From Heterobilharzia americana (taxonomy: Eukaryota > Platyhelminthes > Trematoda > Strigeidida > Schistosomatidae), in NCBI GenBank assembly GCA_944470555.2, contig OX104130.1, positions 2,976,001 through 3,040,000 on the forward strand: 64,000 bases of DNA. Reading direction: 5' to 3'. The stretch's first letter is position 1; each line of letters begins with the position of its first letter. Shown piece after piece: positions 1-11,960 of this stretch. The notes under the pieces were generated by a model, which searched no databases, was not told where the DNA came from, and was given only the letters and a program-made list of their open reading frames with translations. A program made the translations under genes and the position numbers.

Positions 1-555
1 TGACGTTACAGATCACTTCCCCCCCTAGTGGGTTGGTAAGGATTCTATGACAATACCAGCCGGAAGTAAAAATCCAATGGTTTCTCCACTGGTAAAGCTC
101 TTCCAATAGATTCACTGAGAAAAGTGGCCCCTGGTTGTTTGAACTTATTCTAGGATGTCGTGTCAAAAGAAAAAAAGTAAACTACAGTACATCAAATTGT
201 ACGTCGATCACGGTCCCTTATCCTTTAACTTTCCGTTCAGTGTTTGTTGCACCTGGAATAGAAACAAAAGTCTTTAGTACCACAAAAACGTTTTGTAAAA
301 ATGGGAAATATTTATAAATAAATATATCAAAAACAGATTTTATGCTTATTTCCAGTTTGTTCTATGAAAAAGTATGATTACGTGATAGTAAAAATTGGTA
401 CGAAAAGGTGAAATGTAGGAGAATTTTCGCATTCCCAGTAAATAAAAAAAAATAATGCTCGAAAAAAAACTGAATTTAAAAATGTTTGGCACATTTTAAC
501 TCGCACTACTTAGTTGAATATATTTTTAGATACTCCGAGAACCTGACTGTCTACC
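1..555. other. AT-rich sequence, no gene recognised
   Basis: No recognisable coding or RNA feature. It lies downstream (minus sense) of the Ty3/gypsy integrase fragment and could include its 3' untranslated region or LTR, but no second LTR copy is visible in the window to confirm this. Confidence 0.4.
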
Positions 556-865
556 TTATCCTGATTTTTGTTGTGCTAGTGGTTGTTGTGTCTGTGTATT
601 GCCAGGTATATCGTCAAGAATTTTAATAATTGAGATATCCGCCGGTCGGCTATAGTGAGTTGAAACATCACTCATGATGGGATTGCCTTCGGAATAAGCT
701 GATTTCAAAGCGATCGATACCAACAATAACTTCAGATCGATTTCGCTTAATTGTATAGGATTTCCATACCGTTCGATCTCTTTGAATGGTCCATCGTAAG
801 GTGGTTCAAGTGATCGATAAACGGCATCATTGTGAATAAACACATGTGATATCTTTTGTAAAACG
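556..865 (-). pseudogene. Ty3/gypsy LTR retrotransposon integrase C-terminal fragment
   Basis: The minus-strand reading frame resembles the C-terminal domain of chromodomain-less gypsy integrases. Near its start is an FIHNDAVYRSLEPPYDGPF stretch, the counterpart of the family's F(V)R.DAV...L..PY.GP(Y/F) motif. It is followed by a degenerate version of the VSIDRLKPAY motif (here VSIALKSAY, about residues 42-50). The open frame extends upstream of the first Met by at least a few codons (KDITCVFIHND), so the ATG at 843 is not a true start. Integrase inserts retroelement cDNA into the genome. The catalytic core, reverse transcriptase and LTRs are not seen, so this is a truncated relic. Schistosome gypsy families such as Saci, Boudicca or Gulliver are the likely source; which one cannot be said. 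Confidence 0.72.
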
Positions 866-2285
866 GGGTGAAGGAAGACATCAGTTGTTTAAGGTCTAAC
901 AGGAGTAGGCCTAACTGAACGCATTGAGTTTGTAAGCCTAGTCAAGCAAGATGTTCTGTCGAAAATATGTTTAAAAGTTGAAGCAGAAACAAACTCACCT
1001 AGTAGGCGAAGAGTATAACAGTTTGCTAATTAAATCACCTGATTATGTCAACAACTCCTGTTGAAGTCATCTAGCTTCGTGATGAAACATTCAAACGCAA
1101 GCCTCAAAGCTTACAGAACACTAAATACTTATCATCCCTATCCTGGGTTACAAATTTTTTACTATCCTGACAGTTTATGTTTCATAGAACCATTTTCATA
1201 TTTTCAATTTAATGCGTTAGTCGTCACCTGTTTCAAGTAATCGGTATTGTTTTACAGTATTCATTGTAATATACTACTGAGTAAAGTGAGTAGTTAGAAA
1301 TGACTGCTGTCAGTCTATATTTGTCTTTAACTGGTGGTAGGTGGCCTAAATGGAAATTAACATTTTAAGTCATCATCCAATAAGATGGAAGTTTTGTATT
1401 TCCATTTTTGTTTCATGTGTTTAGGAAAAACCTTGTTGGACAATTTTATCCTGCAGTTGACCAATCAGAATAAACTGTCTAACATCTGACCTACTGATTT
1501 TATATGCTCATGAAGATTGTATGTAAACGATATATTTCCATCAAAAAAACTGTTATTCTTTACAGTTCTAGTCTTTGTCTTCCGATATTTCCTTTGCTCA
1601 GTAAACTGCTGTGGTACTGAAGGAGAACAGTCTCTATTCACATTCACTTCAAGTGTCTCATAGCATTGGCACCGTTCGCGTACTTCTTATGATTCAGCTA
1701 GCCACTTCACTAACAGATGTAACCCCTGACGAATGTCATCGAGTTTAGTTCTAATTGAAGAATGTTAAATATCAGCTGAATGCAACTATCTCAATTGGCT
1801 GGTGCAAGACACCATAACTAACAGATGAGCGTGGATGGTTTATGGCTAGTTCATTAACTCCACACAGAGACTGTAGCCAAGGTGATGAGTGGATGGGATT
1901 TAACAAAGACCCTATTGACATTCATGCGTTGTAGTCTGTAATGTCTGAAGAAAAGCGGATTCATAACAATGTCCTCTCAACAACACTGTAATCATCTGTT
2001 GCATAACCATGACCACAACCAATCTAATTGCAGTAAAAGGGTAACTGACATAATTATATCAAACAATTTCAGCTACCAAATTTAGTTTCATTACAATAAA
2101 AGTATTATGATCATCTAAACTAGTTTTAATTAATACTGTCCATGAAAGAAAAGAGTGTCAAAAACCTAAAAGTCATAGTTTTTCGGTTTGTGTAACATAC
2201 TTGAAGAAATAGTAGCCACTGAAGCAAGATAGAAATGCAACTGCCGATAATATTTGCCAACTCAGCTGGTAGTTGTTACACCAGT
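866..2285. other. No recognised feature
   Basis: AT-rich sequence without recognisable genes or repeats. Short open frames, for example at 1465-1647 on the minus strand, show no family resemblance and no splice context that convinces. Confidence 0.4.
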
Positions 2286-2289
2286 GCAG

Positions 2290-3000
2290 TGTTCAAAAGG
2301 CTACCGGTAAGAATTCATTTTAAAATGGTATTCAAAATGGGCTGCCATCAATTAGATAACCACTGGATGCTTGCTACAACTGAACAGCTGTTTTCTTCCA
2401 GTCTGAGACTCCTCAGAGGCCTGCACTAGTGATCAAACCATGGCGGGGGTCAAATTCACGACAATCAGGTATGACGGTCAGCACGTTGTCACTATCCCAC
2501 TGCTTCGGAATTCAGCACTCAACATTTTCCTACTTCTGTCAGTTTGCGATATAGCGTCATTTTCTTCCAATGTCACCGTTGAGTAACTGTCCTCAAGTTC
2601 AAATAGATTCACCCCGACCGATCATAACATATGATAATAACTTCGAAAAATTCCATCTCTAAGCAAGTCACTTCTGAGCGTTGGAGAGTAATCTAATTTA
2701 GAGGTTTGTGGGGACTTATTGACTGATTTAAAGTTGGCATTCACCATATACTCATATCAATAGTGGAACCATCGAAAAACTGGGAATATTAGACAACTGT
2801 TTCGTTCTACTACTTGAGACCTTTTGTCAGTGGACACCCACGATCAGTAATGGATCCCACCATGAAAGCAATCAGTCAGTCTCCACAAATCTTCTAACTA
2901 TAACTCCCTAAGAAAACACTAATTTATGCCATATAATCAGATGGCTGAATCCGTTCAGCTTTGATATCCATTAGTCACATCCAATTAAAATTCTTTGAAA
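2290..3000 (-). mobile_element. Hammerhead SINE, family B, two adjacent decayed copies
   Basis: Two minus-oriented family B copies abut here. The first (about 2290-2700) has a ribozyme remnant at 2385-2425: CTGAGGA is intact on the minus strand but the GAAA side carries an extra A and the stem II base is broken. Its tail has the family landmark 'tgtcagtttgcgatatagcg'. The second (about 2700-3000) starts with 'gaggtttgtgggg' and 'ttattgactgattt' and has a ribozyme remnant near 2800-2832 (TTTCGTT present, CTGANGA lost). Box B of the tRNA-like head is largely lost. Non-autonomous and probably inactive. Confidence 0.6.
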
Positions 3001-3224
3001 TACTGATTTATAGTGTAACTTTATTTCCTTTTCTCTTTCCTCTTTTTTTCATTCATGATGTTTATTTTTAATTTTACAAACCACTTTTTTCTTTACTTTT
3101 TCTCTTTTATTTACATAAATTATCGTTTAAAATAATCATATAAATGTTCACACACACACAGACTAGTTGTTCAATCAGTAAAAATCGTCTTTAAACAAAA
3201 TGAAACAGGCAGGGATTAATTTTA

Positions 3225-3560
3225 ATGGAATCGTTATTTCACAATGGAATAAACGGTGTATTTTGCTCTTTGCATAAAAATGAAATGGTATTTCAATCGT
3301 GCCATTCATCACGAACTGTCGACAAAATGAGAGCATCGAACAGCTGTCATATCTCATACTGGGTCTCTTCAGCAGCGCGCATTCACACCAGGGATCGATT
3401 ATGCCTAATACATCACCATTCAGTCACTCGGTGGGAATCCAATGATCCATATTAGCCTGCCTACTCCTGTCAGTCCGTGATATAGCACCCTCATCGTCAC
3501 TCCACAGGTGAAGATCTTTCGTTGGAACTTTAGGAAATCTCATCTCAAGGTATGAGTAGT
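3225..3560 (-). mobile_element. Hammerhead SINE, family B, decayed
   Basis: Minus-oriented family B copy. The landmark order is visible: 'acagctgtc', 'actgggtctcttcagcag' (stem II and CTGAAGA side), 'cagggatcgatt' (box B region), then 'tactcctgtcagtccgtgatatagca'. The CTGAAGA half is intact but the GAAA half has become ATGA, so the ribozyme is dead. Confidence 0.6.
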
Positions 3561-4055
3561 GGATGTGAATTGCTGAGGAATCCCATACTGGGTTCCCAGG
3601 TTTTCAATAGCTCTTTAAATTGTATTACTTACTTACGATCAGCTTTTTTCAGCCATATACACCATTATTCATTGATATCTCAAGGGAGATTCTAAGAAAA
3701 GTTCACCTTAGCCAAATTTCCGCTTGATAGTAGCAACATTTATAGTTGCTAGGCGGAGATATATGAGTTATGACACTATTTTGCATAATTCCATACCAAA
3801 ACTAATACATTCACTAACAGTTTGAAGCAATTAATTGATAAACGTTATTAGACTTGTGTGTATGACTAGAAAATCTAAAACTCCGATTTCTAGAACCAAG
3901 CCAATGTGATACACAAACCCTAACACTTCAGAACAAAGTTATTATGACTTATTACCTAAGCGGCACTGTTAGTAGGGATTATAACCAAAATACTAGTAAT
4001 GATAATAGATGTTAGTTGGATGGAGGTAATCTATAGGAAGGCAGCTGTGTTCGAT
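3561..4055. other. No recognised feature
   Basis: No gene, tRNA-like or retroelement motif recognised here. Confidence 0.35.
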
Positions 4056-4235
4056 TTTGGTTTCATGCTTGTTGGGACTCGTCAGCAAGGTGTTTCTGTA
4101 ATCTTCCTCTAGGATTTGAACTGACATCGCCCCAGTGTTGCAGTCACAGACGTTACCACCAAGCTATCCGGATCATAACCGACCTCTTGTAGGACCGGTT
4201 TAGTACACAAATTAGTCACTTAAGGGTAACCAACT
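4056..4235 (-). mobile_element. tRNA-like hammerhead SINE, third family (C)
   Basis: On the minus strand a tRNA-like head reads with box A (TAGCTTGGTGG) near 4165-4175 and box B (AGTTCAAATCC) near 4112-4123. A hammerhead core follows at 4061-4090: CTGACGA (minus strand, 4079-4085) and GAAA (4061-4064) are both intact. Stem II has decayed; the GTCC side remains but the GGAC side reads GCAT. The tRNA-like part differs from families A and B, so this is a separate lineage with the same tRNA-plus-ribozyme layout. A second, more damaged copy is at 5655-5835. Confidence 0.6.
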
Positions 4236-5650
4236 TCATGTTGTCTAGTTCCAAGTACTAATCGAACGAATGCTACCAACTGTGATGCTTCGGTGCAGAA
4301 AATCACTGTTATAACAGCCCAAAAATGGAAAACGCAGATTTAGTTTGAAAGTAATTTCACTTATGACTTAACCGGTTACATTGTTGTCTAACTTGCTCGA
4401 CTCAAGAGCTTTCGACTGACGTTTCCCTCTCCTCATCCTATCTATGTATGACTTATTGTAGTTCGGAAATAATCACTGCATGTTGAATAAAATCAGTCCA
4501 TTATATTGTGCATTATCCATCGCATTTTTGTGCTTGAAGTCAGTTGTTTCATCTTTACGAATAAATTAAGGTGCGTTGTGGTCAGACAGTAGTGTATGTA
4601 CATATGAATCAAATCATGTAAAATATACACACAAAATAAGCGACGAACTTTGTATTCTGTTGTATGTGGTCCTAGGAGGATTTCGAATTTCATGACTTAT
4701 CATGTCAATAGATTGAGGATATGGAACTGGGGAAGTGTATGCACACGATTACATAAAAGGTCAATATTAAGACAGAATCAGCAGAATCATGTCCTGCAGA
4801 TGATCGTGACCGTGTATTGTTACAAAGATTGCAAATAAAACCGACAACATTTAACTAAATAATATCTAAATAATCTCCAAGCAAAGTTGGGAGCACCAGC
4901 GAAATGGTCAAACGACCTAGACTAGATATAAACAGAATCAGTTGAAGGGATGAAAACAGCCAATCAAAATTAAGGTCATAACTGCAAATGGGTAGATAAG
5001 TCGAAGTTAGTACAACTTATTACGAATACTGTGACGTAGCTTCAGTCGAGCAATACTGAATGGGTAAGTAATGCGATTACATTAAAAACACTGCTTATCA
5101 GGGTGGGAAGATGAAAACAGAAGCAAAACAGGAATAGCTTTAAAGGGTCATCCCAATAGCTGATGAATTAACCAGTTACAAATCTTGATTTTACGAAAAC
5201 TAACTTCCCAGTCAAAATATCGAAACCTTACTGCTTATTTTAGCAGTTTCTAGGGTGACCTTTAAAGTGACTCAAGTGAAAGGTATAACGTATTCAAGAA
5301 CGAATTTCAGTAACTAACTAGACTTCTTTACTTTATGGAAATCTCCTTTTCCATCTGAAATAAGCAAACTTTATTGGCTATTTCAGTCGTCCGTGGGGTT
5401 GCCTTTAAGGTCACTCCATATCGCTGTAAGCCCATTTTCTGCTATTTCTCTGGTTTAGTCAGCAAAGGTGGGGGCTAAGCACTATTAGCCTTGGAATTTC
5501 AAATAAATACAACATACTTAAAGTTTTGAGAAGACTCAAGCGACTTAAGCAAGTTTGAATGTTTGTTGTCAAGCCTGATACATGATTAGTGATAAACTTT
5601 ACCCAATGCTCTATAACTGTTACGTTTCAGACAAGAGTCAGTAAGAACGA
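4236..5650. other. No recognised feature
   Basis: AT-rich, no coherent coding or repeat signal seen. Confidence 0.35.
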
Positions 5651-5654
5651 TACT

Positions 5655-5835
5655 TTTGATGAATGTTCCATGTTGGTTGGCAGGCGTCAGCAAGGCATAT
5701 ACATATACCCAGTATTAGGAAACTGGTATTCATTTGATGACTCAGAATAGTATCCTTCAGTGTTGCAGTTAGAGACTTGACAGCTACACTATTCATTCCA
5801 TGACCAATCCCGTATGTGGCGAGATGCCGATATCT
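5655..5835 (-). mobile_element. tRNA-like SINE, family C, decayed copy
   Basis: Matches the 4056-4235 element in order: 'catgttggttggcaggcgtcagcaagg', then 'cagtgttgcagttagagac', then the box A region. The ribozyme has lost its GAAA half and stem II; only CTGACG remains. Family membership rests on the shared spacing and flanking words. Confidence 0.45.
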
Positions 5836-6755
5836 TATCCAAATCACTATTGGTTGTCACTAACTAATTTATCGATCAAATTGTCAACAGGGTAACTAAA
5901 TGCCAGTGACGCAACACTGTTTTAGGCTATATTCAAGGTCTAGTATCTCAGAACTTAGTATGCAAGAAGCTCTAATCAACTTGGGTTTTGTGTTTGTCGA
6001 CCAATATTCTCAGGACATATCTACAACCGACAAGCAAGAAACCTATACTGAACAAGATTTCCTTCCAGTGGACTGTTACACATTTGACACTGTAGCACTG
6101 CTAAGTGAATCGATAAACTTTTGTCATTGCTGAGCACTAAGGATTTGGTAGTTGTCTAGATTAATGTATCCAGACCAATTCTTCAAGAAGTATAGAAAAC
6201 CTATCATAATATATTTGAATGTATTTAGCAGACTCTAGCGCACTTGTTCACAAACACCTACACCTGAAACTAACCAACTCATCAATGCCACCACATTTCG
6301 GTTGTTTTTATACCCATCCTTGATTAGTTGTGCAACTGATAACAAGGTTTACTGCGTTGTGGTGTGAAATACAAACTGCCTTTGAATTTTCGCGACCTTG
6401 TGAAAGCTGCTTCTTCAAACAATTAAACCTGTGCTGGTTATGCCTTGTTTTAAGTAGTAAACAGAGATAAATCTGTTCTCGTTGTTCATATCTGCGCATA
6501 AAAATCCCTAAAATAAGGTGGAAAAACTTTATTTAAAGACTGCAGTCAGTGAAGAAAATTAAATATTAATATTAATGGTTATACCTATGGTAATGTTGCT
6601 ATTTGATCACGCAAGTAATGCTTATATTATAACAAGAGGGGGTTACGTAAGAGCTTGCAAGTCGTTCATAGGATGCATATAGATTACAAACGGGAGAGAC
6701 CATGGTAAAGGTGGTAAACAATCAAGGGCTTCTGAAATTAATATAAATGTTACTA
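5836..6755. other. No recognised feature
   Basis: No gene recognised. A 77-codon plus-strand frame at 5900-6133 has no recognised similarity. Confidence 0.35.
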
Positions 6756-7213
6756 GGTGATGATTACAAGTGAAATGAAAATTTAAGCAGTGGCAGGATT
6801 CGAACGAGCAACCACCAGGTTGTCGGCCTTGTGCCCTATCAACTGAACTAACCATGACACCCGACTGCTGATCAGATTTTTATTTCAGTTTAATACAAGA
6901 CTACCAGACTATAGATATCTCAAATACTCGGAATGATAATCAAGATGATGCTCTCCCCTCTAATTCAGTTAGATTGGGTTTGGAGTGAGAAGTCCTGACT
7001 GAGCAGCCAGTGTGAGTACGATCAAGCTACAGTAAAGCATCACGAATTCATATGGTAGTCAGGAGAAACCCTTGGTGATTAGAATAAAGGAAAATCTGGT
7101 CAGTAGTCGGTCCTCGTAGAGGATCCCTGGTAGAGGATCCGGCCGGAAATCCGATGGTCGCTGGTTCGAACCCATCCGCTATCCAAATTTTCATCCCACC
7201 TTCAGTCATCACC
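6756..7213. mobile_element. Compact element with tRNA-like terminal inverted repeats, copy 1
   Basis: The two ends are inverted copies of one another over about 125 bp. The left end begins 'ggtgatgattacaagtg' and, read as reverse complement, the right end begins 'gggtgatgactgaagg'. Each end holds a tRNA-like module pointing outwards. The left module (minus strand, 6786-6862) has a good box A (TAGTTCAGTTG) and box B (GTTCGAATCC). The right module (plus strand, about 7105-7190) has box B (GGTTCGAACCC), with a small duplication of 'agaggatcc' near its box A. The middle, about 200 bp, is non-coding and shared with the second copy at 33842-34295. It encodes no transposase. It could be a fold-back or MITE-like element or an inverted SINE dimer. 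Confidence 0.7.
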
Positions 7214-7559
7214 CAGTGTCAGTAACAGTCTACCAAACCACGACTAAACCACACAGTCAAAATGATAATTAATATAAATGGGACAAGTTAATTGAGATAA
7301 ACTGAAAATAATTTGTTCAAAGTTGCAATTATTAGGAAGATTAAATGAAGTAACACCGGAAACGATTAAATGTTAAAAAAATAACAACAATAATGATGTA
7401 AGAGTACAAAGATTAATCTAACAGAGAGAGAAGTCGTGAAAAGTTATATAAAGCGAAATAAACCAAGAGTGAATTAAGTGAAGGCCAAGGTAGAGACAAA
7501 GACTATACGTAGTTCTTTTCTACGCAAAGGTCAGACTGCCTTCACTTTATGAATAGCCA

Positions 7560-8110
7560 AGGCCTCTACTGTTTTTAAAAGTTGAAGATGGAGAGAAAAC
7601 GTGAGATGTTTGAGAGAATTCGACAGACAACCCTAAAATCATTTATTGTTTAGGTTGACTGAATGATTGGAGTCGATTAAATGTTTAAGGATAGAACTTC
7701 AAATTCATTTCCTTTCTTACCCTTACAAAACCACGTTGGAATATGCTTTTGTGTATATTTTGACGGCAATCTCTGACTGTAGCCCATATATCTTGTTCCG
7801 CAAGAGCAGGTGAATTGGTAGATGAAGATATGGAGGTGGTCTATCGAGGGATATTGTCTTATATATATCCAGAAGAATTTATGGCTTGTAAACATCGAAT
7901 GGATTTTGGCCGCGATAATGTCTTACTAATTGATCTCGAAAGATGATGTTTTAGGATGTGTCTAATGCCACATCACCTTTAAATTCCAAATTGATGAACA
8001 AAGTCTTTTCAGAAACTGAGTTGATGACTGGTTTCGCATGTTTTTCTTGCTAACTTTTTTTATCAGCAAATCGGTTAGGATAGACATTTTCTACTAGTTC
8101 TATCATATTT
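7560..8110 (-). pseudogene. Penelope-like element, GIY-YIG endonuclease fragment
   Basis: The minus strand encodes a decayed C-terminal part of a PLE-type polyprotein. Upstream (about 8020-7900) a KTLFINLEFKGD stretch resembles the linker that precedes the endonuclease. Next comes FIYQFTCSCGTRYMGYSQR (about 7822-7766), matching the Cys-rich start and degenerate GIY-YIG motif of PLE endonucleases (usual form CSC...YIG.T.R). An H-P-W element typical of the family follows. One stop and one frameshift interrupt the frame between 7900 and 7980. The domain nicks target DNA for retrotransposition; here it is dead. No reverse transcriptase is retained. Confidence 0.68.
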
Positions 8111-8535
8111 TCACCTATTTGTAATCTCTATCCACCCTATCCATGATCTTAAAAGAAAATCTTACTTAACCCGTTTTTGTGATCACTCAACTCTTTGGGT
8201 CATATGTGAATGATTGTCAGTTTGTAAGAGAATTAATCAGTTTGTTTATCTGTGTGTGTGTGTATTTTCAGTTATCGTCGGTGTGTACAACGTGTTGCGT
8301 TTCGGATATACTCTCCAAGTTGGTTAGACGCATCTGGACTCAATATATTGTGAAATCCCTCAACTAATCGTCTTTCCTTGTAGCTCGAAAATAGTTTTTC
8401 AGTAATTTTGGCTGACTTCAGAGACAATTTATGCTACTACTTGGTACTTATCTAGTAATCTATGTAAAGGATATCTTCTCTCAAACCATAAAATTGTTCT
8501 TAAGGTAATATTCATCATGGACTGACAACCCTATC
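8111..8535. other. No recognised feature
   Basis: A short (TG)n run near 8251-8262 is the only structure noted. Confidence 0.3.
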
Positions 8536-8890
8536 AACCTTAAACTGAATTACTGCATAGTGCTTATTAGTGACTTTCTTCGAGATAGATATCCCGAAGT
8601 TTTAATGAGAAACTGTTACCTGTGGGGTGAACCAAGGCACAAGTGAAGCGGGTGCCAAATGAGAACCTTGGATAATAGCGGCGCTATGTTGAAAATGGAC
8701 AGGAACCTGAAGGTTCTGAGTTCGATCTTCGGTGGGGGGGGGGCAAGGTCATGGGTGTGCACTATTGATGAGTCCCGATGTGTGACCAAAACATCTGTCT
8801 GATGGTTGTAGGTTTAAAATAGTTCTCCAACTGTAATCAGTCTGCGATGAACACTCCTTTGAAAATAAAATCGCCACAAACCTCAAAGTA
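8536..8890 (+). mobile_element. Hammerhead SINE, family B, plus-oriented
   Basis: Plus-oriented copy starting with 'tactgcatagtgc' and ending with the 'cctcaaagt' tail. It contains the family words 'ctgtggggtgaacca' and 'ggttctgagttcgatc' (box B). The ribozyme (8762-8805) reads TTGATGAGTCCC, so C3 is U, and the GAAA half is CAAA. A run of nine or ten G interrupts the head. Inactive. Confidence 0.6.
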
Positions 8891-9127
8891 CATTGTAGGG
8901 TTGTTTCACTGACTGAATGATGTTTGAAGTATCGAATTCTACCTACACAAAGCCTAATATTTTTTTCTGTGACCTAAGATTCGATTTTTCATGAAGGTCT
9001 ACTCCGACTTCTCTGTTTCTTACTGAACTCTACCTAATATTCACTTGTAAGGGGTAAAATATCACATTACATCATACCAGTCATCACTATGTGAAAACGT
9101 TAGTTTTATTTCACCTACCGCTTTCCT

Positions 9128-9335
9128 TATAACTTGTTTGTGGTGGCTAGCAGTGGAGTCCAGTCAGTGCTTTTCGTCCTGTTTGCGACTCGTCAGTTGA
9201 ATGAATCTGCTTTCCAGTGAGTGGTGGTTGTCCTACTGAGACTGTAATCCAGCACCCATCGCTTCAAACACTAGATCGTTATCCCTTGAGGTCCTAGGTC
9301 ATGGCTGCCGCTGTAACAAAAGCGGTTTCTGTGGT
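9128..9335 (-). mobile_element. Hammerhead SINE, family A (Sm-alpha-like)
   Basis: Minus-oriented. 'tggtggctagcagtgga' marks the 3' end. The ribozyme core follows at 9155-9212 and a tRNA-like head occupies about 9225-9300 (words equivalent to 'cccactgggactcgaaccc' and 'cttcaaacgcc.gagcgttatcc', mutated). Both conserved halves are intact on the minus strand: CTGACGA (9190-9196) and GAAA (9172-9175). Stem II GTC/GAC still pairs. The cleavage triplet reads GAC instead of GUC or AUC, and stem III is damaged, so cleavage is doubtful. Confidence 0.68.
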
Positions 9336-9589
9336 GGGCCGGTATGAAATGAATGACTAGTTTCAGGCGCATAGTACTGAGTAGATGTGTAGTCCTATGC
9401 TTGAACTCTTCTCCAGTGGGTGCGATTTACTCCCTTGTCAGCCAGCATCACAACTTTTCGAATACCTTTAAAAGACACTCTCAGAATACTAGTCACCTGG
9501 CGCGAAGCTGGAATTAACTAACAACACTCATTTACACTAGACCAAAAAATATCGCCACATCATAAATAAGCCTTAAATTCGGTATTTTA

Positions 9590-9770
9590 CCATGCACCGA
9601 CATCAGCTGAAGAACCACTCAAAATCTGCAACCAAATAACAGCTGTCTCGCCCCTAATTGAAACTCCCTAGATGCGCTCATCCATGACCACACCACCAAT
9701 CGAACCTAGGAATCACAAGCTTCATGGTCAGCATTTCTAATTCAGCCGCTGTGTCAAAATCGAATAGTCC
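9590..9770 (-). mobile_element. Family B SINE fragment at outer edge of the left palindrome arm
   Basis: 'gacatcagctgaagaaccact' and 'aacagctgtctcg' are family B words in minus orientation; the catalytic halves are unrecognisable. It lies just outside the left arm of the large inverted repeat. Confidence 0.45.
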
Positions 9771-9869
9771 ATATTCTCCAAATACTGCGAGTTTGCGCAA
9801 AAGCGAGTCCTCTATCCAATGCCGTATCTGAGTACCTGCCATCATATTTGACTTCGTTTGCCCCATCCA

Positions 9870-9935
9870 TCTCATAACAGGATGAAATAGCTGTCCAGTG
9901 CTCCCAGGTTTACGATGCATCCTCATCTAATATCA
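9870..9935 (+). mobile_element. Family B ribozyme half, plus orientation
   Basis: 'atctcataacaggatgaaatagctgtcc' corresponds to the stem II to cleavage-site part of the family B hammerhead, followed by 'agtgctcccagg'. The CTGANGA half is missing. The mirror copy is at 24458-24520 on the minus strand. Confidence 0.5.
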
Positions 9936-10684
9936 ATCCGTGATGGTACAAAGTTGAAACCAATTAACTAATCCTACAAACCTCCGAATTGTAGGTGCTT
10001 TTCACAAACCATATTATAGCTGTGATATACTCAATATTTCCGAGTGGAAATAGACGACAAATGAAAAGGATGGTTATTAATCGATTAATAATCGTGCCAC
10101 ACAAGTCAAACTGTTCATCGCATCATAGTGACGAAGTAGTCCCATTTCTCACTGACTTCTATGCTTCTAACTGTGATCCACGTCACAGTTTACACAGACA
10201 TTTTTAAAAATCTTTGATGCAAGTAACCATCTGTTTTCGTGTATAAACTACAATGCAATTCGCTTTGATAGTTAGATTGTTGGACGACAGGATAAACAGT
10301 AAAGAATGTAGGCCAAAAGGTGGATCGATAATTCGCTAGGCATCTGTCTACTGAAGTTACTTTTAGGGGAGAACCATTGACAATCGATTCATCAGATTCA
10401 ACGTTTCGTCACTTTCTATCACCAACTAATATCAATCAGATCGAGTAAACAACTACCTCAGTCGGCTTCTTTTCTTATGAGTCTTATAATTAGTTCAACT
10501 GCATGAAGCATTCCTGGGTGGAACACAACACCTCAACTTCTTAACTGTCCGTCTGAAACAATGCAAGAATAATTGCCCAACATCAACTTCTCTTTCCTCA
10601 AACCTAATCTGATTCATCTGAGTCGGGGAAATAAACAACTACCCTATGATTACAAAATGTCATGTTAATTTCAACTTCCCTAAT

Positions 10685-10985
10685 TTTACAGTGGAATCAA
10701 GCTGGCGCATTTCGTCTTGTTTAGGACTCGTCAGCCACATATACCCACCTCCCAATGGGTAATATTGTTCTCACCAAGACTCACTATACCAAAACATCGA
10801 AACCACACTATGCTGGTTACACAAGGAGTGGCCCAGTGGATAAAGCTTTGACACCTGAAGTGGTTTATCCTGGACTCGAGTTCCATTGAGAACAACACTC
10901 GTTGGGAGGCAGGTGCATCCAGGTGACGGGTCCCAAGTAGGGCAAAACACATTAGCTAGACACCATGGAGACTGAAAACCCCGGC
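10685..10985. mobile_element. Inverted pair of family A hammerhead modules (left arm)
   Basis: Two ribozyme modules in opposite orientation flank a tRNA-like centre. The minus-strand module (10693-10745) keeps CTGACGA (10728-10734), a GTC/GAC stem II and GAAA (10710-10713), but the usual AUC cleavage triplet is CAG, with G at position 17, which should block cleavage. The plus-strand module (10915-10965) is degenerate (GTGACGG and CAAA). The tRNA-like centre on the plus strand has box A TGGCCCAGTGG and box B near 10872-10883. The same pair is mirrored at 23395-23690. Confidence 0.65.
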
Positions 10986-11865
10986 AATATCTAGACATCT
11001 TCACAGTAGCCCATATCCCAGTGTGGTCCATTCAACGATGGAGATTCATAAGGTATAACATGGAAATTTCACTAGTTTATTTCGATTTAAATTCATGTGA
11101 AACAAAAGCTATAAATATACACAAATATCAGTGTGTTAGCCTAAACAGATTTATTTTTGTCTCCTAAGTAAATGCAGTCCTGCATTCTTGATCTAATTTT
11201 GTGTCACAATTGTTTACAGTGTGATTAAACAATTGAACACTTATCAGTATTTATTGAACGCATAATTTAAATTCCGACAAAATGTATGTCTTGATTGGAG
11301 AATGCTTAAAGTTCTTTGAGGAAATCAATAGAAAACCGCCTAAAAGTAAGCGAAACATGTTGTCTAGTCCTAAGTGCTGACTGAATTCTACTGAACATTT
11401 TACAATATGGTGGTCACCAGGCTAATGGGCTCAGCATCACAATGCACTTCGATTGACGTTAGTTACTTCGAGGTGATTGGCAAGAAGCGCAACTGCTTTC
11501 CTGCCTGCCGACGGCCTATAACCATCTAACAACAGATAAACCAGTTAATTGATAGATTCTCAATAAGATTCTTGAACACACAAGTGGCGATTAAACAGTT
11601 TCGAATGTAGAAATTTTTGTTATCGAAACATGTTTAAGAGATTAGCAGCTTCATATGCATGATGGTTTCTTTCAATTGGAGATAAAATCGACTGAAAGCA
11701 TGTTATGTATCAAGCATCTATCCATGACGCTATCATTCATGTTCCGTTGATATGAACAGAAGTCATTTACAACTCTGTACAGCCAATACAATAAAACATG
11801 CTACTCCTGAGTTATTCGAAATTTACTCAACAACCAGGTGGACATTTTAACATCGGGCAATGGGT

Positions 11866-11960
11866 CACACACACACACACACACTAGCTGGTTGTCCAGA
11901 CGTCGGTGAGTGGGGCGGGATTCGAACTGGTGGTCCAGTGGTTGGAAGTTGTAGCACATA
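11866..11960. repeat. (AC)n tract next to a tRNA-like box B fragment
   Basis: About 19 bp of AC repeat at 11866-11884, then 'gggcgggattcgaactgg', a minus-strand box B-like sequence. The mirror is at 22425-22500, where the repeat length is nearly the same. Confidence 0.6.

Noticed and set aside
6786..6862. Possible functional tRNA gene on the minus strand
   Set aside because: Box A and box B are good but the acceptor and anticodon stems do not pair well; it sits in an inverted-repeat element, so it is treated as tRNA-like.
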